Shown here: positions 56,601 through 64,000 of the stretch, piece after piece
How the letters are laid out: each line of letters opens with the position of its first letter
Position numbering within the stretch: the first letter of the stretch is position 1
Source of the DNA: Streptomyces sp. SPB162
GTDB taxonomy: Bacteria > Actinomycetota > Actinomycetes > Streptomycetales > Streptomycetaceae
Direction of reading: 5' to 3'
Length of the DNA stretch: 64,000 bases
NCBI RefSeq assembly: GCF_029504575.1
Contig: NZ_JAQFII010000002.1
Coordinates: forward strand, 457,507-521,506
Made by a program: the position numbers and the translations under genes
Notes under the pieces: model-generated
What the model saw: the letters and a program-made list of their open reading frames with translations, nothing else
The model's database searches: none
What the model was told of the DNA's origin: nothing

Positions 56601-57279
56601 GCCCGGCCGCTGCGGCAAGCAGCGGCCAGTAGGACGCCTCGAACGACGGGCCGAACAAACTGTCGTAGCACTGGTCAGCAGTCCAGCTGAACCAATCGGT
56701 CACGTCCTGCTGCGGAGGGCCATATCTCCGCGATCCGTACGCTACCGGCAGGGCCGCCCGCTGGGCGAAGTAGGCCACGGATCCGACAGCGATGGCCCCT
56801 CCAAGTCCCCACAGTGCCATTGACAGTTCAGGAATTCGCTGCCGCGGCGGCGCGCCCTCCGACCTGAGAACCACTCCACCCGAAGCCAAGGAACCGACCC
56901 ACAGGACCACCAGGGCCGGGCGGTAGAACCAGTGTGCTCCGAGGGCTGCGCAGAGCAGGAGGTCCACTGACACGAGCAGGAGGATGAACACAAGGTGGAC
57001 CACGACGTTGTGCGGCGCGAGAAACTGCCGCCAAGTCCACGACGCGCGCAGGTCGCTGGACCGTGTGCGGATCCAGATGACCGCGTACTCCTCGTAGGGG
57101 CCGGTGGCCAAGCTCGCGAGGAGAGCTCCGCCGAGTGCGAGCACCGGGCCGAAAACCGGATACATCACCGCCCAGGACAGACAACAGGCGATTGCCCACG
57201 CCGCAGATTCGATCGGGACGAGACGAGGGAGGGCTGCCGGGAACTTGACAAGTCCCGTCCGTTTTCCGCCCGTGTACAT
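53617..57279 (-). CDS. Membrane TIR-WD40 protein
   Basis: A 1220-residue protein. The N-terminal 240 residues hold four to five membrane helices. A TIR domain follows (about 265-390): AIFLSYSRSDSD, VWVDWQSINPSEQW, DAFVVLISRNALRS and a glutamate pair at 337-338 (CREEC), the place of the catalytic Glu in NAD-cleaving TIRs. Then come a linker with GFLLRRDELRAAQWL, another membrane helix (478-498) and a WD40 propeller to the end (SVVFSPDGSLLAV, GVAYSPDGERVAV, SVLLSPDGRFLNV). It is divergent from the SLATT-type gene 97 bp away. TIR enzymes make or destroy NAD-derived signals in defence; the WD40 part may sense the trigger. Confidence 0.82.
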   Translation of the reverse strand: MYTGGKRTGLVKFPAALPRLVPIESAAWAIACCLSWAVMYPVFGPVLALGGALLASLATGPYEEYAVIWIRTRSSDLRASWTWRQFLAPHNVVVHLVFILLLVSVDLLLCAALGAHWFYRPALVVLWVGSLASGGVVLRSEGAPPRQRIPELSMALWGLGGAIAVGSVAYFAQRAALPVAYGSRRYGPPQQDVTDWFSWTADQCYDSLFGPSFEASYWPLLAAAAGLVAGGISAGLAASASHAARSRNPFADSADDADQHAQVGAGAIFLSYSRSDSDTASSVVARLEDKVRAVWVDWQSINPSEQWRQSIADAIRTSDAFVVLISRNALRSVYCREECQQAIEQGKRVLPVVIDPALSSGCTAAMREAGWQDLTSYQRLDMTSSDDFAHAIRQILAFTRQEFRWVAGHTRLGIQTHEWWRSGLSSGFLLRRDELRAAQWLRANRPEDPDFHADLTERESALIDVSRRAVRRRTLTFRTGAVAVAVAMTTLSSLVVVAQTGTQTQHREAASRSLAAEALHTPGGNLSMAALLSAAAYREADTVQSRSAMATVLKQQNHLMKILPGTSGLSYSVVFSPDGSLLAVERTDRTVQLWRTVGWRLIGTLPGTLPANAENAFTADGTLLALVDGSRLTLTRTSTMRVTSSFATGFVPGALGWFGGVSSDGTTATASIAGAHSTLAWSVSDGRRATFDQDCVSLGRSDSVMWCLGAGGHNTLRHSTGTWTRTFPTASRLVGWAAGGEAVINTESGTAQVVPVGSSGTPWTPRPGMSAQALSPDGGRVLLVGKVAKEYAVWDLVSRRNLGPVIADALQGANRDVSGLSGDTAQAAAAEAPRTLGMDLITRKRGVLSTVDDDAEPDSPYLDRSGRMVAAVDTSRAVAVWDRGAPGHLVSEVAVQGPASGVWAVSPASDMAAVACVDQRLRQYDTGTGAPAGVSTLAGTASGVAYSPDGERVAVVETDSSQHYFLEVFASATGRRIARLSSANIQLPKEYPIGVLFSPDGRRVYLGLHESGSVTEWDVAGQHIVRTYGNLMESGFVQSVLLSPDGRFLNVVGVDGRLRQWDSATGRQTWSTDNVGPATAYSRDGSTLLTTSVSGETLREWNAVTHRSTQLGIDVNFPVRAMAISSVADIALLTDADNVVHLWDLRHRGEILRAVTSTTMPPALGPGGTRAVSLHDGTAFVTISLVPDHWYTALCGQSDLRLAPADWAVVAPKQRFIRVC

Positions 57280-57364
57280 GATCCCCTCCCGGCTCCTGCG
57301 TGCATCGCAGGTCCGCCCCGATCAAGAAGTTCTCACAAAATCCCTTATGGCGAACGGCTTTCCC

Positions 57365-57370
57365 TACACT
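57365..57370 (+). promoter_or_regulatory. -10 box of a leaderless promoter (SLATT gene)
   Basis: TACACT ends 6 bp before ATG 57377, with no ribosome site in between, which is typical of a leaderless streptomycete transcript. Confidence 0.5.
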
Positions 57371-57376
57371 GTGACC

Positions 57377-58267
57377 ATGGAGGATCCGGGGGGCAGTGCG
57401 CCGGTCGTTGAAGCGTGGGGTCTGCAAAGCGTCTGGTCGCAGGCCGCGGACCAGATCAAGACCTCAGTCGTCAGAGCCCGCGCCTGGGCCCTTGTCCTCG
57501 GTATCACCGCAGGAACCTCGGGAACGTTGGCCAGCGAGATCATCGGGTCGCATGTGACAGCCGGAAAGATCCTGGCTTTCGTCGCGGCCGTTGCCGCCGC
57601 AGGCGTTCCCCTGGTCGGACGCTGCTACGCCACCGACCGGGTGCGCGACTGGTCCCGGCTGCGGTCCGTCAGCGAAACCATCAAGTCCGAGCTCTACAGC
57701 TGCCTGGCTGGGGCCGCGCCCTACGACCAAACCGGGGCGGACGCCGAGCTGACAGGCCGTCTGGAACGCATCAGGGCGGAGGGCCGCGATCTACTCCATT
57801 ATCTGGACGGTTTGACGGCGGTGCCGCGTCCGCTGCCCGAGGTGACAGACATCGCCTCATACGTTCGCATACGCCTCAAAGGACAGGTCGAGACCTACTA
57901 TCGGCCTCGATTCCGGCTCATGGCGCGCCGCTCGTCCTCAGTCCGGAGGGCCGAGCAGTCCCTGGGTGCCGCCGGAGCGCTCTTAGCCGCGCTGGCTGGC
58001 GTGACGGGGCTGTCGTGGCCCGGCCAGTGGGTGGCAGTCAGCGCCATGATCGCACTGGCGGTCACCGCTCACGGGTCCGCGGCAAAGTACGACTACCAAC
58101 AGATGGAATTCTCCCGAACCGCGGCGGAGTTGGAGCTGTTGTACCGGAGCTACGAGCGATCCGGGGACGTCTCATCGACAGCGAACAGTGCCCTGGTCGC
58201 ACGCTGCGAGGCCGTGATCTCAGTACAGAATGACGGGTGGATGGTGAAGTGGTCCACCGACCAGTGA
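57377..58267 (+). CDS. SLATT/DUF4231 family membrane protein (effector-like)
   Basis: The 296-residue protein has a pair of membrane helices near 34-78 and a second pair near 195-235, each followed by long amphipathic helices, and ends with ARCEAVISVQNDGWMVKW, the closing signature of DUF4231/SLATT proteins. SLATT proteins are proposed pore-forming effectors paired with nucleotide-signal enzymes. Here the divergent partner is a TIR-WD40 protein. The start ATG 57377 is set by the leaderless box; ATG 57347 is an alternative. Confidence 0.72.
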   Translation: MEDPGGSAPVVEAWGLQSVWSQAADQIKTSVVRARAWALVLGITAGTSGTLASEIIGSHVTAGKILAFVAAVAAAGVPLVGRCYATDRVRDWSRLRSVSETIKSELYSCLAGAAPYDQTGADAELTGRLERIRAEGRDLLHYLDGLTAVPRPLPEVTDIASYVRIRLKGQVETYYRPRFRLMARRSSSVRRAEQSLGAAGALLAALAGVTGLSWPGQWVAVSAMIALAVTAHGSAAKYDYQQMEFSRTAAELELLYRSYERSGDVSSTANSALVARCEAVISVQNDGWMVKWSTDQ

Positions 58268-58495
58268 TCCTTGCGCTAGCCAATCAAGATCAAACTCATC
58301 GTTGGCCGCTGTATCGCTGATACTCGCGAACAGGATGCTCGCGGCGCCTGAGAGGCCTGGTCTCACCGGTGTTGCCCCTGCCGACAACCCCATCCACCCA
58401 GGTGGGACGGGGTGTGCGAGATACGGCAGGTCTGGGGAGGGGCGGTAACCCGAAGGCCCTGACATGGTGGGGATGCCCGAGAATGATGATCAGCT

Positions 58496-59600
58496 GTGCT
58501 GCTGCGACTGGCCTACCTGACCGTGACGAACGCGTTCGCGATGCTGCGCCTGCTCCCCATGAGCGATCGGGAGCGGGGTGCTGAGATCCTCGCGCTGCGG
58601 CATCAGATCATGGTGCTGGAGCGCCAGCTCGGCAACGAGCGAGTCCGGTTCACAGCGAGTGATCGTGCGTTCATGGCCACCCTGTTGCACCGGCTGCCAC
58701 GGGACGTACTACAGAGACTGCGCCTGCTGATACGCCCGGACACCGTGCTCCGATGGCACCGCGACCTGGTCGCACGTCGCCACGCCGTCATTTCCCGGCC
58801 GAAGCGTCCGGGAAGACCACGAACTGTGCGCTCCATCCGGCTCCTGATACTGCGGCCCGCCCGAGAGAGCCCCAACCGGGGATACCGCCGCATCCCCGGT
58901 GAACTTCTTGTCCTGGACGTGAAAGTAGCAGCCTCCACGGTGTGGGAGGTCCTCAAGGATGCCGGCATCGACCCTGCGCCCGAGCGGGCCTCCAGCACGT
59001 CGGTAGACTTCCTCCGCTCCCAAGCCGATGCCCTGCTGGCCTGCGACTTCCTCGAGACCGTCACCCTGACCGGTGCGCGGCTCTACGTCTTCGCCGTGAT
59101 CGAGCACGCCAGCCGCCGGATCCGAATCCTCGGCGCCACCGCCCACCCGACCGCATCATGGGTGACGCAAGCCGCGAAGAACCTCGCCATGGACCTCGAG
59201 GACGCCGGCCACCGGGCGAAGTTCCTGATCCGGGATCGGGACGGGAAGTTCCCCGAACTTTTCGACACCATCCTCAACGACGCCGGCATCGAGATCGTAC
59301 TCAGCGGCGTTCGGCTACCACGCCTGAACGCGATCATGGAACGGTGAGTACAGACCTGCCGACGTGAACTCCTCGACCGCACCCTGATCTGGAACCAGCA
59401 CCACCTGCTCCACGCCCTACGGGAGTTCGAAGTGCACTACAACTCCCACCGACCCCACTAAGGCATCGCCAACACCCGCCCCCTCGAACCAACTCCAACC
59501 CCAGCCCGCCAACCCGAAGCAGACCAACCACCTCAACATCCGACGACGCGACCGACTCGGCGGCATCCTCCACGAGTATCAACATGCCGCTTGACCTGCA
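58496..59600 (+). pseudogene. rve-type transposase with two stop codons
   Basis: The same family as the intact gene at 52275 (ILALRHQIMVLERQL, NRGYRRIPGELL, RDRDGKFPELFD). The frame stays open from GTG 58496 to TGA at 59345-59347, which replaces the Trp expected in MERWVQTCRREL. The same frame continues through CRRELLDRTLIWNQHHLL to a second stop, TAA at 59459-59461, in HRPH-GI. The catalytic Glu region lies right at the first stop, so activity is unlikely. Confidence 0.8.
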
Positions 59601-59640
59601 CGGATGATATTTTCGGCAGGCACAGGGGGGGCGACGACGG

Positions 59641-60315
59641 TCAGTGCGCTGCAGCGTTGAACTTTGCAATCTTCTCCGGTAGGTCCGTGAGGGAGTCGAC
59701 GCGCATGGTTGGGATGGTGTCGGCCGCCGGGTCGTGGGCTTGGACGGTGCCCCAGGGGCCGCGGCGGATCAGCGCCGTCAGGTAGCCGGCCTGTGCTGCG
59801 GGGCGGATGTCGTTGTTCGAGGCGGTCGCCGACGTACAGGATCTCTTCGACTTCGAACGGGACGACCTCGGCGACTTTGACCAAGAAGCTGGGATTCGGC
59901 TTGCTGGCGCCCCAGTCATCGAGGTGCCGATCAGGTTCACGTCCTCGGAGAACAGCCCGCGGAGCAGCCCGCCGACGCGGACCGTCTGGTTGCCGGTTAT
60001 GACGAGCCACAGCCCGGCCGTCCGCAGTTCGGCCAACGCAGGTCGCACGTCCGGGTAGAGATCCGTCTCGTCGAAGTGCTCCGGCTGCCCGGCGGCGGCG
60101 CGGGCTTCACGCTGCTCGGCGAGGTCGAAGCCGGGGGCGAACTCCTGGACGACGTCTCGGTAGTCGCGGCCCTGCGCGATGACGGCGCCGAACATCGCGG
60201 CGAACGTGTGGCCGGGTACGCCCAGCCAGTCGGCCCAGGTCCCTTACTCCCGGGTCTCATCCACCAGGCACTCACCTACGTCGAAACCCACAGCGCGAAT
60301 TATGGCGGCATCGTA
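59641..60315 (-). pseudogene. HAD-family hydrolase, stop and two frame changes
   Basis: Minus-strand pieces form one HAD phosphatase. FDVGECLVDETRE carries the nucleophile motif (Asp replaced by the DVGE form seen in some HADs) and is followed by a TAA where Tyr is expected before GTWADWLGVP. After FSEDVNLIG the frame shifts near 59930 to give KPNPSFLVKVAEVV and ILYVGDR, the motif III/IV region. It then shifts back near 59820 to DIRPAAQAGYLTALIRRGPW. The gene ends at 59641. Substrate unknown. Confidence 0.65.
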
Positions 60316-60410
60316 TGGGACCGGTGCGACCGGCTGCGGGCCGCGACTGTCACAGTCCGTTCACGGGCGCGTTCTACCGGCTGTCACACCGCCCCCTAAA
60401 GCTGCGATCA

Positions 60411-60650
60411 TGACCCCCCACTCTTCCGCCCGGCCCTGCCGCGCTGTCTGCCGCCGAGGCGAACGACGCCCTGCGCCGGTACGCGGCGGGCCGGGTGGCG
60501 TGGGGTCCGCGGGAACTGGCGGAGCTGGCCCGGCTGCGGCAGGACTGGGCGCAAGCCGTGCGGATCCAGCAGCGGGTGGGGCGCGGGGATGTCGTGCAGG
60601 CGGGCGTGACCACCGCCCGCCGTGCGGCCACGGGCATCGCGTGCTGTCCT
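60411..60650 (+). pseudogene. Decayed small hypothetical gene
   Basis: After ATG 60411 a frame change is needed to read ALSAAEANDALRRYAAGRV, GPRELAELARLRQDWAQAV and RIQQRVGRGDVVQA, a coherent helical protein of about 65 residues. One extra G near 60607 removes the natural stop. Codon use supports this frame. Function unknown. Confidence 0.35.
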
Positions 60651-60684
60651 GAGAGAGGACACCCGCTCGAGGCGAGGAGCCATC

Positions 60685-61164
60685 ATGGGCGCTCCATGGC
60701 CACCGCCGCGGCCCGACTACCCCCCGGGTCGCAGACCGCGGATGTCGTGGAAGAAACGCCTGCTCATCTGGCTCTTCGGACTCGTGGCGGCCTTCATCGA
60801 CCTGGGGGTCATCTTGCAGGCCATCGGCGTCGACACAGCCCCGACGAAGGCCCCATCCCAGAGCCCATCAAGTTCGGCCGCGACTTCCGACCGGCCGGCA
60901 ACCCCTACCGTGCCTGCGGGTCCGGAGCACACCGAGACGCCAACGCAGCCCGTCACCCCAAGCCAGCCCCCGACGCCCACCGATGAGCCGCCCACGCCCG
61001 CCGAAACCCCATCAAGCAGCCCGTCACCTGAAGGTCCCGCGTACTTCCGTGACTGCGACGAGGCGCGGGCAGCCGGGGCGGCACCCCTGTTCGCCGGCGA
61101 TCCCGGGTACCGGTCGGGGTTGGACCGGGATGGCGACGGGGTTGCGTGCGAGCCGAAGCCCTGA
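60685..61164 (+). CDS. Membrane-anchored excalibur-domain protein
   Basis: The 159-residue protein has one N-terminal membrane helix (about 26-46), a long Pro/Ser/Thr-rich wall-spanning linker and a C-terminal excalibur calcium-binding domain: FRDCDEARAAGAAPL, then the DRDGDGVACE loop. Excalibur domains occur on secreted surface proteins of actinomycetes and firmicutes. ATG 60685 follows GGCGAGGAGC. The next gene, a lipoprotein, starts 13 bp downstream and is probably cotranscribed. Confidence 0.85.
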   Translation: MGAPWPPPRPDYPPGRRPRMSWKKRLLIWLFGLVAAFIDLGVILQAIGVDTAPTKAPSQSPSSSAATSDRPATPTVPAGPEHTETPTQPVTPSQPPTPTDEPPTPAETPSSSPSPEGPAYFRDCDEARAAGAAPLFAGDPGYRSGLDRDGDGVACEPKP

Positions 61165-61177
61165 CGAGGAGGAGTCC

Positions 61178-61483
61178 ATGCACCACCGGTACATCGCTAC
61201 GACCGTCATCCTCGCCGCCGCTGCCCTCGCCGCTTGCACGGCGGGTAGCGACCCAGATCCTGCCTCGCCATCGACAACAGCGCCGCCTACCACTGCCGCA
61301 GCTGACCGTGCCGAGCTCATCAAGAGGTGCTCGGATGCAATCCAGGCCGGCGAAGACACCGGCGATGCAACCAGCCCAGAGTGCGCGCGCCTGTCGGGTG
61401 CCGACTACTTCGAGGCGATCCGGATCGCGAACACCGCCCGCCAGGACGCGCTGCAGAGCAGCATCGACGGAGCCACCCCGTAG
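61178..61483 (+). CDS. Small lipoprotein
   Basis: A 101-residue lipoprotein with lipobox LAAC (Cys20), a Thr/Pro linker and a helical domain containing two cysteines (RCSDAIQAGE and SPECARL) likely to be bridged. GAGGAGGAG precedes ATG. It lies directly behind the excalibur gene. Function unknown. Confidence 0.75.
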   Translation: MHHRYIATTVILAAAALAACTAGSDPDPASPSTTAPPTTAAADRAELIKRCSDAIQAGEDTGDATSPECARLSGADYFEAIRIANTARQDALQSSIDGATP

Positions 61484-61591
61484 TCGGATCGGGCTCGAGG
61501 TTGTGCCCTGGCCCTCAACGGCCAGGGTGCCCGAACCGCCAGCGTGCATGGGATACGGAAGTCCTACGACCCGGCGGTGACATCCCCGGGC

Positions 61592-61765
61592 CTACTTCGC
61601 GGCGGGCCAGCCTTCGGCGTCAATGGCGGCCTTCAGCTCCCGGTGCAGCTGCATCCACCGCTTCTCCGCCCGTGCGGCGACGGCTTTCGGGTGCCGGTGC
61701 AGGGCCATGACGGCGGCCAGCTCCTCCACCCGCAGCACCCCCAGCGGGTCGGCCGCGTCCTCCGA
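61592..61765 (-). pseudogene. 3' end of a gene cut by an IS5-family element
   Basis: A minus-strand frame ends in DPLGVLRVEELAAVMALHRH, PKAVAARAEKRWMQLHRELK and AAIDAEGWPAAK with TAG at 61592. It begins abruptly at the IS boundary, so the 5' part was removed or lies beyond the IS. No family recognised. Confidence 0.5.
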
Positions 61766-62894
61766 TAAGAGGTCGTTTCATCCTGTTGTTTCATCCTAGG
61801 ATGCGGCTTTGATGTGCTGGTGTCGGGTCGCGCCAGGAGATGGTGTTCTCGCCAGTGAGGCGGCGGGCCATGAGGTCGGTCATGGCCAGGTGGATCATAG
61901 CTTCGGAGCGGTGGGAGTGGGTTTCGTAGTCGCGGGTCAGGCGGCGGTGGAGCATGAGCCAGCCGTAGGTGCGCTCGACCGCCCACCGCTTCGGGATCGG
62001 GGCGAAGCCCCTGGTCCCGGGGGTGCGAGTGGTGATTTCCATGTCGATGCCAAGGGTGGCGGCGTGTTCGACCAGGTGCCGGCGGTAGCCTCCGTCGACC
62101 CAGACCTTGCGCAACCCCGGATGGTCCGCGGCGACTTGGTTCAAAAGGGTTTGCCCGGCGGTGGAGTCCTGGATGCCCGCCGCGGTGACCAGGATCGCCA
62201 AGAGCAGGCCGAGGGTATCGGTGACGATGCTGCGCTTGCGGCCTACGATCTTTTTGCCGGCGTCGATGCCCTGGCTCGTGGCGGGTACGGAGGTCGAGGT
62301 CTTGACGCTCTGCGCGTCGATCACGCAGGCCGTCGGCTCGGGGCTCTTCCCCTCCTGTTGGCGCACCAGCTCTCTGAGTAGGCCGTTGAGCTGGGCGAAG
62401 ACACCGTCCTTCTGCCACCTGGCGAAGTAGCCGTAGACGCTTTGATGCGGCGGGAAGTCATGGGGGAGATAGGCCCACTGGCAGCCGGTGCGGTCCACGT
62501 AGAGGATCGCGTTCATGATCTCGCGTAGGTCATGCCGCGGAGGCCGGCCGAAGTCCAGAGCCCGACCGCGACGCTCGAAGCGCCATGCGGACAGCACCGG
62601 CTCGATCAACTCCCACCGCGCATCGGAAAGGTCACTCGGATACGCACGTCGTTCCGTCATGAACTGGGCATACCGGCTGCTGGGGGCGTGCGCCCAGGCG
62701 TGCAACCCACCATGCCGAAGCATGGGACAGACTCGGGCGTCCTGGAATGAGACAGGCGCAGGCAGGTTTTCGCCCCATCTGACACACCACTGGCCTCACC
62801 ATTGAGAACCGCCACTACGTCCACACCATCAACACCTCAGCGAGGGGCATAAAACGCTCTAAAAACTGACTCTTATGATGAAAACGACCTCTTA
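61766..62894. mobile_element. IS5-family insertion sequence
   Basis: Ends TAAGAGGTCGTTTCATC (left) and the inverse of GATGAAAACGACCTCTTA (right) bound about 1.13 kb with an intact transposase gene on the minus strand. A target duplication is not certain. Confidence 0.75.
61791..62660 (-). CDS. IS5-family transposase, intact
   Basis: The 289-residue protein begins MTERRAYPSDLSDARWELIE and has the DDE residues in CVIDAQSVKTS, KVWVDGGYR and ERTYGWLMLHRR, with the IS5-type YDYETHSHR-like end (TRDYETHSHRSEAM). The ATG at 62658-62660 is preferred over the longer frame to 62723 because the family start lies there. It is related to the transposase at 63117 but clearly distinct. Confidence 0.88.
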   Translation of the reverse strand: MTERRAYPSDLSDARWELIEPVLSAWRFERRGRALDFGRPPRHDLREIMNAILYVDRTGCQWAYLPHDFPPHQSVYGYFARWQKDGVFAQLNGLLRELVRQQEGKSPEPTACVIDAQSVKTSTSVPATSQGIDAGKKIVGRKRSIVTDTLGLLLAILVTAAGIQDSTAGQTLLNQVAADHPGLRKVWVDGGYRRHLVEHAATLGIDMEITTRTPGTRGFAPIPKRWAVERTYGWLMLHRRLTRDYETHSHRSEAMIHLAMTDLMARRLTGENTISWRDPTPAHQSRILG

Positions 62895-63116
62895 GAGGAC
62901 GTTCGTGTCATTTACGTGATGGTTTGACCTGGTTCTGTCGTGCCGGGATTAGCCGCATACAGGCAGAACAGGCGCTTTGCGGCAGCAGCTTCGGAAGGCG
63001 TGACCCCACCTTTCGCCCCGGTTCCAGCTGATAGCTCCTGTCCGGTTCGAAGAACCCGCTGAATACGGCTTTTGCCTCGCTCGATCGAGCGATATGCCCG
63101 GGTGGAGACCTCGTGC

Positions 63117-63974
63117 ATGAGTATCACCATGACTTCTTCGCAGCCGCGCCTGCCGTACCTCAGTGACCTCTCCGATGCCCGGTGGGCGTTGATGGAGCCG
63201 ACCTTGACGGCCTGGCGGGTTGAGCGCCAGAAGACCTCGCTCAACCTCGGCGGCAAGGTCACTGACCTGCGGGAAGTCATGAACGCGATCCTCTTCCTCA
63301 ACCGGACCGGCGTCCCGTGGCGCTACCTGCCGCACGACTTCCCGCCGCACACCACCGTGTTCGGCTACTTCAGTGCCTGGAGTGTCGACGGCACCATCAG
63401 GAAACTCGGCGTCCACCTGCACCGGATGGTCCGTGAACAGGCAGGACGCACCGCCGAGCCCACCGCCTGCGTGATCGATGCGCAGAGCGTCAAGACCGCG
63501 ACCAGCGTCCCCACCGACACTCAGGGCACGGATGCCGGCAAGAAGATCGTAGGCCGCAAGCGCAGCATCGCTGTCGACACTCTCGGTCTGTTACTGCTGG
63601 TCATCGTGACCGCCGCCAGCGTCTCGGACAACGAGGCCGGCAAACAGCTCCTCACCCAGCTCGCCACGGACTACCCCACGATCACCAAGGCATGGGTCGA
63701 CACCGGCTACAAGACCAAGGCCATCGAGCACGGTGCCGCCCTCGGCATCGACGTCGACGTAGTCCCACGAAACGAGCAGGTCAAAGGCTTCTCCGTGGTC
63801 CCAAGGCGCTGGGTCGTCGAGCGAAGCTTCGGGTGGATCATGATGCACCGCCGCCTCGCCCGCGACTACGAGACCAAACCCGCACACTCCGAAAGCATGA
63901 TCCGCATCGCGATGATCTCGAACCTCGCGAAACGAGCAACCGACGAAACGCCCATAACCTGGCACAACCCATGA
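63117..63974 (+). CDS. IS5-family transposase, second type
   Basis: A 285-residue transposase with LSDLSDARWALMEPTL, CVIDAQSVKTATSVP, KAWVDTGYK and VERSFGWIMMHRRLARDYE, the IS5 DDE set. The frame is complete and stops 26 bp before the window edge, so the right end of the IS is cut off. ATG 63117 is chosen; the in-frame codons to 63072 add an unlikely extension. Confidence 0.85.
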   Translation: MSITMTSSQPRLPYLSDLSDARWALMEPTLTAWRVERQKTSLNLGGKVTDLREVMNAILFLNRTGVPWRYLPHDFPPHTTVFGYFSAWSVDGTIRKLGVHLHRMVREQAGRTAEPTACVIDAQSVKTATSVPTDTQGTDAGKKIVGRKRSIAVDTLGLLLLVIVTAASVSDNEAGKQLLTQLATDYPTITKAWVDTGYKTKAIEHGAALGIDVDVVPRNEQVKGFSVVPRRWVVERSFGWIMMHRRLARDYETKPAHSESMIRIAMISNLAKRATDETPITWHNP

Positions 63975-64000
63975 ACTATCCGGTTTTCAACTGGAACGTC

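Noticed and set aside
59345..59347. TGA in the second rve transposase as selenocysteine or read-through codon
   Set aside because: The expected residue is Trp, no SECIS-like hairpin is evident, and a second stop (TAA) occurs 38 codons later, so it is a pseudogene.

Overview
The window is high-GC actinomycete DNA, most likely from Streptomyces or a close relative (Kitasatospora-like). The evidence is the codon bias, leaderless promoters with TAnnnT boxes directly before ATG, a pSAM2-type integrative element, SCO3933- and Spd-type genes, and a CsoR copper regulon. Many genes differ from an intact form by one inserted or lost base, so assembly indels must be considered alongside real decay.

Region 1 (1-8976) is a copper locus. 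copZ, a secreted His-rich protein and copA form an operon. csoR follows with its own operator. A divergent MFS exporter carries two more CsoR-like boxes. copA has a one-base frameshift in front of its CPC motif. A second, unbroken P1B-ATPase at the left edge has lost nearly every catalytic and metal-binding motif and looks like a pseudo-ATPase.

Region 2 (about 9000-35300) is an accessory island built from decayed integrative elements. A 48-bp sequence matching the 3' half of a tRNA-Pro(GGG) gene occurs at 14811, 25496 (truncated), 35251 and 51359, and three of the four copies sit just behind an integrase gene or remnant. Cargo includes a nonautonomous IS630-type element with a passenger gene, a three-gene minus-strand operon with a broken propeller gene, a 1.75-kb tandem duplication, a roughly 2160-residue secreted protein (nuclease-like motif, von Willebrand D-like domain, two repeat arrays), a PASTA-like lipoprotein, and a membrane-anchored NB-ARC ATPase coupled to a separate TPR protein.

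Region 3 (35251-51406) is the best preserved element. It is bounded by two perfect att copies. Left-end cargo is followed by HD and Nudix hydrolases and an XRE-type regulator facing a large inverted-repeat operator. A long operon then runs from an SCO3933-like protein and an FtsK-type transfer protein through Spd-type membrane proteins, DUF4031, a GGDEF protein, a cytosine methyltransferase (one frameshift), a RepSA-type initiator and Xis to an intact tyrosine integrase.

Region 4 (51407-64000) holds a DUF1062 remnant, an intact rve-type transposase, a large membrane TIR-WD40 protein divergent from a SLATT/DUF4231 effector-like protein (candidate defence pair), a second transposase with stop codons, a broken HAD phosphatase, an excalibur protein and a small lipoprotein, and two IS5-family transposases at the right edge.
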